Of a stretch of DNA of 64,000 bases, positions 58,485 through 64,000 are shown in pieces (positions within the stretch are counted from its first letter, which is position 1; the number at the start of each line of letters is the position of its first letter). The stretch covers positions 10,952,520 through 11,016,519 of the forward strand of contig CM076661.1 of NCBI GenBank assembly GCA_038496675.1. Reading direction: 5' to 3'. This stretch comes from Rachycentron canadum. Its lineage: Eukaryota; Chordata; Actinopteri; Carangiformes; Rachycentridae. The notes under the pieces were generated by a model. The model had not been told where the DNA came from and searched no databases. It saw only the letters and a program-made list of their open reading frames with translations. Position numbers and translations under genes: made by a program.

Positions 58485-59885
58485 ATTGGATCAATAGCTG
58501 TCCTCCTAAATTTCAGGACAAGTCTTTGAAGTGAGCAGTGGGGTTACAGTAGGGATATAACACTTTATATATTTTTTTTTTCCTGGAATTGATGCTCCAC
58601 AGACTCTATAAATCGTGTATCAAACTTCGCAGCTCTTTATATTCCCAACAGTACTCCAAACAAATCTAATAAATGCAACATCAGTTACTCCAGTTTGGAT
58701 GTCTCACTTTTAGGCTCAAGTTTCGGATTAAAAAAAATAAAAAAAATAAAAATTCATGGAGATGGAAGTGAATGCTCTAGTTTTCATTGATGTACTGTAT
58801 AACTTTTCTTTCAGAGAAGGAAAACAAGCATCCTGTTTCTTTGTAGGAAAGGCGCTGTTTTGTCAGATTGGTATTCAAGTTATCTCCGGATACTGCATAA
58901 TTGTAGGGCTGCAGCTGCCAGAGCACGGCAGACCTTCCATTGGTTTTACATTTCATGAGAGTTTACATACGCTATGTTTCTTGAAGTGGAAAATTGTTTT
59001 CTGCATGATGCCAACAGGTGGACTCATTAGAGAGTCAACATAATCATGGCAATCATTCCTCTCTGCAATTAGAAATATTGAGCATTTACATATTATCCCA
59101 AGCCACAGATGAATTTATTGTTTTACTCACTTATGTTTCAAAAGCCAAACATATGTAGTAAACAGCAGTCCGCCCTGCTACTACTAACCTGTGCTTCGTC
59201 TTAGAATGCAACTTAGAACAAGGGAGGTTGGAGGTTTGGCTGGATCTATTTTATTTAAAGTTTTCAAATGTTTTTTTCATTTTTTTCATACACGTTTCAA
59301 TGTTATGTGCATTACAAACTAGATTCACTTTATTTGTATTGGGTTGGAGGCCAAAGTCTCTGAGCCAGATATCTCACTTGATGCTTTAATGAGAAAATAT
59401 TTTCTTTCTTACGTTATGGGGGCACTGACCCTTTGATGATACAAGGTCTTGAGATCATATTTGAAAGAGGTTTGCTTCTGTCAGTATAGGTGACCGGTAT
59501 CTGCAATAATGGTAAAATCTCTTCAGCAGCCTTTCAACATAAAAGACAACCTTTCAAATGGTCTATTGTATTCACGTCTTTTATTGTAGTTCTTCAACAC
59601 TGACACTCACTCAGTCATTCACATATGGATGCTAAGAATATAAAGCAACAATTACGATCCCTTGTACAACCCTTCTATTTAAAAATGCATAAATTGCCTC
59701 TATGCAATCCACTTAACCCAGGAATCCTGCCCACATTGGAAGATACCACACCTCATGATTTATGTCTAGTGCCATTGTTCAGTGCCAATGCAGAAAGTAA
59801 TGACCCTTAATGTAGTGAGGCAGGAGGTAAGTGTGTGGACATCTGGGTGGTGTATCAGTGTATCCACTTGAGTTTGCATCCTGTC
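58485..59885. other. Non-coding AT-rich sequence
   Basis: T/A runs lie at about 58570-58580 and 58730-58750. A 95-codon frame (58756-59043) has no domain or splice support. No gene recognised. Confidence 0.5.
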
Positions 59886-59891
59886 TAATTA

Positions 59892-59985
59892 TTAATCTAT
59901 ACTATGGTCTTTCCCTAACCTTAATCTCAAGTTGCTTTGCTATGACCGCAATCTTCCCCTGATCTAACCCAAACCCTATTCCAGG
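59892..59985. repeat. Possible repeat remnant with 'ccctaacc' words
   Basis: tctttccctaaccttaatc and ctaacccaaaccctattcc resemble a degenerate fish repeat. The patch at 36.39-36.48 kb has similar wording. Weak evidence. Confidence 0.25.
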
Positions 59986-59989
59986 CATA

Positions 59990-61330
59990 AAAGTGTTGTA
60001 CCTGAATGTGATCTGGGGTTTGGCAGAATCACCCAATATTGACATTCTCTGGTTGCTCAACAACATGTTTCAGTGTCAGGGAACTGGGTCTAATGTGAAC
60101 TGGCCTGTGAAGCACTTTTGTTGTGGTCTGGACAAGTCGAGGGTCGAGTTTCTGTGTCCGCTTGCACCATTTCTGTTTTTCAGTCCTGTTCTGTTTTCCA
60201 ACAGCTTGCAGATGTCATCCAAGGATAAAGGTTGGCTTGGGGCATTTTAGTTCACTGCACCTTGTTGTCTACCTCTCACTTTGTGAACCAAACCTCTCTG
60301 GCCTGGCCTCCCAGGTCAACCACAACATTGACTCGCTCCCAGCTTGTCAACGTGTCAGGGTGCATGCAGGCGTGCTGGAAAGGCTGAGGCGAGGAGAGAG
60401 ACACATGAAAGGCTTGCATGTCGTGAAGATGGTGGTTGAAGATGGCCCTCTAAAACGTTGTTCACATTATGCTCTGCCTGGAGAAAAAAAGCAGTCCAGT
60501 GGAAATGAAGTGACCCCTCCGGACCTGCTGTCATGTGACATCTTTGTTTTCCAAGCCTATAGTCAAACCCATAGGTAGCTCAAACACAGTATGAATCACA
60601 TTTCCTCTTTTCATCTATTTTTGGTAATTGCTTTGGCTTGAAAGATAATGAATTACATGACTATATACGCACTTGACAGCTATGGATCATCACGTGAGTG
60701 CTTCCATAACAGCTCTGTGAACCCTTCATTTTACTGCAACCCCACTATAATCTCTACGTGTCTCTAGCTGACACATTAAAACTGTTCTCACAACAACTCC
60801 TGTCATTCAGCTTCAACCAAAAACATTTTCACCGTCACATCACATTAGATCACTGAGCGAAAGAGACACCACACATTAAAAACATTCCTTTTTTTAACAC
60901 TTCTCTTCTTGTGGGCTTAGGCAGGGATTTGAATCATGTAACATTTAAAGAGGATTTTCACCACGAGTCTTATTGAAAAGGTTTGGTTTTAAAAAAAAAA
61001 CAACAACAAAAAAAACAGTGCTATAATAAATTCTGGCCCCTCATTTACACCACAGTCACACGCAGCACAAACAGATGTTGTCCTGGCCAGTAGGGACAGC
61101 TGTACTGGTGGACATAACCAATGTGTCCCCTATTTCCATACAGTTTAAGTCACTGTCCAAACAGGATTAGTGCCAGCTTCGAAGTGTCAAAGCAATTACA
61201 ACAATGACATCAGCGTGGTTTGGGGGTTATGGCTGATGGAGTGTAAATGTCTGTGGAGATGAACGCCTACTAGCTCTCACTTGTCACCGCCCACTCTCCA
61301 CTTCCATCTGCTCCTCTTTCTCATGCATCA
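59990..61330. other. Non-coding unique sequence
   Basis: A 151-codon plus-strand frame (60123-60578) overlaps an 85-codon frame and shows no recognisable domain, signal or exon borders. An A-rich run lies at about 60990-61018. No gene called. Confidence 0.45.
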
Positions 61331-61338
61331 GATAGGAC

Positions 61339-61357
61339 TTTTTTTTTTTTTTTTTTT
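61339..61357. repeat. 19-nt poly-T run
   Basis: Uninterrupted T homopolymer followed by gacaaaat. Confidence 0.92.
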
Positions 61358-61359
61358 GA

Positions 61360-62495
61360 CAAAATACGCACCAGTCCATCAGTCATGGCGGTTTGGATCT
61401 GCTGGAGAGATAAAAGATGGCTGTTGATCATCAGATGCCCCTTTTCAGAGCTTTATTTCCAGCATTGCAATTCTGTTTTCATTGTTTTGTCTTATCTGAT
61501 TTGAGGGACAAATAGATGCTCATATAAAACAAATGATGTTTGATGAAGTCAAAGGTCAGCAGTTATGGATTATATGGCTTAAATGGTCAGATTCGAAAAA
61601 GCCTTGCTGTTTTTTGTCGTTTCTTTACACATCAATTAAAGTTTTAAACACTATCTTACTGATCTCCAGCACTTACAGCACACATACATGGAGCTACAGC
61701 TGCAGAATAAACCTTTTTTTTACTCCATGCTAATCTCACACACTTGAACATTCATGCATGTAGTAAAGAATTGAAGCATTCCTTGATATATTCTGTGGGG
61801 GAAGTAAGTTCATCAGTTGATGAAAAATGAATTGATGAAAAAATGTACCTTGAGTGTCCTAGACAAATACATCCATAAGCCACTTACGTAGATAAGCTAA
61901 GTGGCAAACCTTACTTACTCCTTTTAATATGCCTCACTGGTGCTCAAAGAAAGAGGGAAAGCAGTACAGATATGACGTACCCTCTTGCTCCCCCTCATTA
62001 ATCTTAATAAAACAATTGACCCCTGAATAGCTTATTCCTGCCCTGAACCATTAGGCTGCATGACCGAGGCTTTAAATATTAAGCAGACTTTGTAAAATTT
62101 GATAAAATGTTTAGTAAATGGCATAAGGCGCGGTATGCTCATGGGCTTTTTCTCTTACCCTTGTGTTGTAAATGATAGATATGTTTTTATTAGACAGAAT
62201 GCTGTTTTAAGCAGCATTGTGGTATTGATATTTGCCTTAAGCTTTCATGATTTAAGATGGCAGATACATGCAAGCCCATCAGGCTTTTACCTCCCTACCA
62301 TTTACTGCTAACTACTCTGACATAATCTTGCAGTGAATTTTCATGATTTAAAAAAAACACACACACACACATGCACTTCACTCACTGCCTGCAAGAATAC
62401 TATGCCATTTCTCGTCTGTGTAATGCTGCACAATATTTGCCCCTTTGCCCCCACAGACCGAAGCAATGGAGCACAGTATACCACACCATATACAG
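61360..62495. other. Non-coding AT-rich sequence with one short hairpin
   Basis: Perfect 8-bp arms gccactta (61879-61886) and taagtggc (61898-61905) flank an 11-nt loop. ttgatgaaaaa occurs twice at 61817-61842. A short (CA)n lies at 62356-62370. No gene recognised. Confidence 0.5.
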
Positions 62496-62499
62496 TAAT

Positions 62500-62690
62500 T
62501 TGTCTCTGATTAAAATTTCTGCTGAGCTTTGATGCTCATACTGGTGTTATGTGCTGAAGTGGTCTTCCTCGTCTGGTAAAAATTGAAAGCCTTTTCATCT
62601 CAGAGGGCTTAAGGGGTCAAAGGAACACCAAATAACCCTCCCTGTTGTGTTTCTTTTTTTTCCTCTGAAGCTTGTAACAAACTGCACCTT
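62500..62690. promoter_or_regulatory. Enhancer-like unique stretch
   Basis: ctgattaaaatttctgc, then balanced, repeat-free DNA to a T run at about 62653-62660. Weak motif support; regulatory role is inference. Confidence 0.2.
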
Positions 62691-62694
62691 TGTC

Positions 62695-64000
62695 GGACGC
62701 GGCCTCTGTCAGGCCGTGGCTGGGGGGGACTGCCCTCAGGTTCAGGCTTTGGAGACCCTGTCAGCTTCAAAATGGGGTCTGCTTTATTTCACCCCCTGAC
62801 CCCAAGCCCAAAAAGAGCTACGCAGGAAAAACAGAGAGATATATGATACATCAAGGCCTAGTGAAACTCCACGGCTGGGAAATGAGGAAGCTGCAAACTG
62901 CAGAGTGAGCAGAAAATGAAGGATCTTATTGTGGGGGGTGGGAGGTAGGGGTGGGGGTTAACACCACAGTACCTATTTGGGGGTGAATCAAGGTTGTTAC
63001 ATCGTGAGGTTGAAGCTAAGAAGTTTTGCCTTTTGATTGTTATTTCATTGTTGCTCACTGGAAATCACTGTCTTGCTGTGATGTAGCTAAATAACGGAAA
63101 AGGAAGGTGAGGTTGTCTGTCACAAGCTTTTCATACTGTTTGCACCTTCTTTACTTTCAGACATTTACAAATAAATGAACAGATAACACTGAATCAGAAA
63201 TGAGGTAAATTCATTAAACAGTCTGGGGAACTGAGTGGAGTCTAATTTTCTCCAAGTGTAAATTTAAAGATAATGAAGTGCAACATTTAATTAATTAATT
63301 TCAGAGCTACGAAAAAGAGAATACTTGTTTGCACCTGAATTGAAATTGACAAAACCATTACATGGAAGATTTTCTGTTTTCTAGAAGAAATGGATGATTT
63401 CTCAAGTTTGGCGCATCTGCATTAAATGAATGAAATTGATTGACTTGGAAATGTTGCTGCATAGCCAATCAATCCAAAGAAGGACAACCCTTGGGGATGC
63501 AGAGAGGAAGGGCCTCCTATTGTTTTGTGGCCCGATGTCAGCCACTCCTTGACCTTGGGGGTGTCCAGGCCTCTGCACTCAGGCCTGGGTGAGGATACTG
63601 GGACAAGGTCTTGGATGCTCAATATGGGAGAGCTAGGCTTTCAAGCTCAGGGTCACAGGGTCAGCATCAATGCTCAGGAGTATTAATGAGTGACCTTCGG
63701 AAAATGGTGGAGGAGGACAGAAGAATGGAGGGAGGAGGTGAGGAAAAAAAAAAAAAACGAAGGCAGGGGTGGGCGGGGTGAGTGGCAGAGAGAAAACTGT
63801 AAAGCCCTGAGAGAATGGAGGCTGAGACCTGTTTCTCCAAGATAACAGAGATTGGCCTATGAAAATGCATCCATCACAAGGCCACTAAGCTGGAGCCTTC
63901 TTTTGTGTGTCCGTGTCGGCTCAGAGCGAGGGCTGAGGGAGGAGGAGGAGGTGGGGGGTCAATCTGTGGAGATGGAAACAGGGGTTAGGGGAGGGGGTGA
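62695..64000. other. Non-coding sequence, G-rich toward the end
   Basis: G runs lie at about 62720-62730 and 62932-62960. ttaattaattaattt lies at 63288-63302 and an A run at 63745-63757. The last 150 bp are purine/G-rich. Short frames lack domains. Confidence 0.5.

Noticed and set aside
58048..58494. 148-codon minus-strand open frame
   Set aside because: No family resemblance and no supporting sites; kept only as a possible non-coding element.
60123..60578. 151-codon plus-strand open frame
   Set aside because: No recognisable domain or signal, overlapped by another frame, no promoter or splice support; length is compatible with chance in 64 kb.
1..64000. Known microRNA, tRNA or rRNA genes
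   Set aside because: I looked for common vertebrate microRNA seeds (let-7, miR-9, miR-10, miR-124 and others) and tRNA box pairs and saw no convincing match.

Overview
The window looks like a non-coding, repeat-punctuated stretch of a vertebrate nuclear genome, most probably a ray-finned (percomorph-like) fish. The evidence is AT-rich, CpG-poor sequence, many CA/GT, homopolymer and pyrimidine tracts, and several interspersed repeats whose wording I recall from teleost genomic sequence (about 22.2-22.7, 35.3-35.65, 47.8-48.2 and 54.7-55.0 kb). That recollection was not checked against a database. No bacterial gene organisation, rRNA, tRNA, CRISPR array or convincing protein-coding gene is visible. 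The longest open frame, 174 codons near 25.6-26.1 kb, is largely translated CA microsatellite. No open frame matches a protein family I recognise. The window is therefore either part of a gene desert or the inside of one or more very large introns; I could not name the locus.

Layout. 0-7 kb: AT-rich unique DNA with islands resembling developmental enhancers (about 0.8-1.1, 4.1-4.4 and 4.85-5.1 kb), a palindrome cluster at 2.4 kb and a splice-acceptor-like pyrimidine tract at 4.6 kb. 7-17 kb: T-rich and pyrimidine tracts, more unique DNA, and a diverged two-copy 63-bp tandem repeat at 16.7 kb. 17-25 kb: enhancer-like islands, perfect short palindromes at 21.96-22.0 and 24.53 kb, a fish-type interspersed repeat at 22.2-22.7 kb and a small CpG-bearing tandem at 22.98 kb. 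25-37 kb: a CA-rich block, two members of one inverted-repeat element (27.0 and 36.5-36.9 kb, the second with a 13-bp perfect hairpin near its middle), a strong enhancer-like island at 27.7-28.3 kb split by a CT microsatellite, an exon-like 106-bp segment at 31.4 kb, and a repeat with CTCF-like motifs at 35.4 kb. 37-50 kb: further enhancer-like islands, GT microsatellites, a 'gtccacact' inverted-repeat element at 47.8-48.2 kb and a second exon-like segment at 48.9 kb. 50-64 kb: long CA/TG arrays, a retroelement-tail-like repeat at 54.7 kb, a poly-T/poly-A hairpin at 55.3 kb, pyrimidine tracts and unique DNA.

Working interpretation (inference): a regulatory landscape of dispersed non-coding elements around a developmental gene lying outside the window, or whose exons are too small to recognise, peppered with small non-autonomous transposons. 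Entries called 'enhancer-like' rest only on sequence texture and clusters of TAAT/homeodomain, POU, OTX or FOX-type motifs. Conservation, the decisive test, could not be run. I found no clear evidence of a wholly new biological system; the best leads are the inverted-repeat element family and the two exon-like segments.
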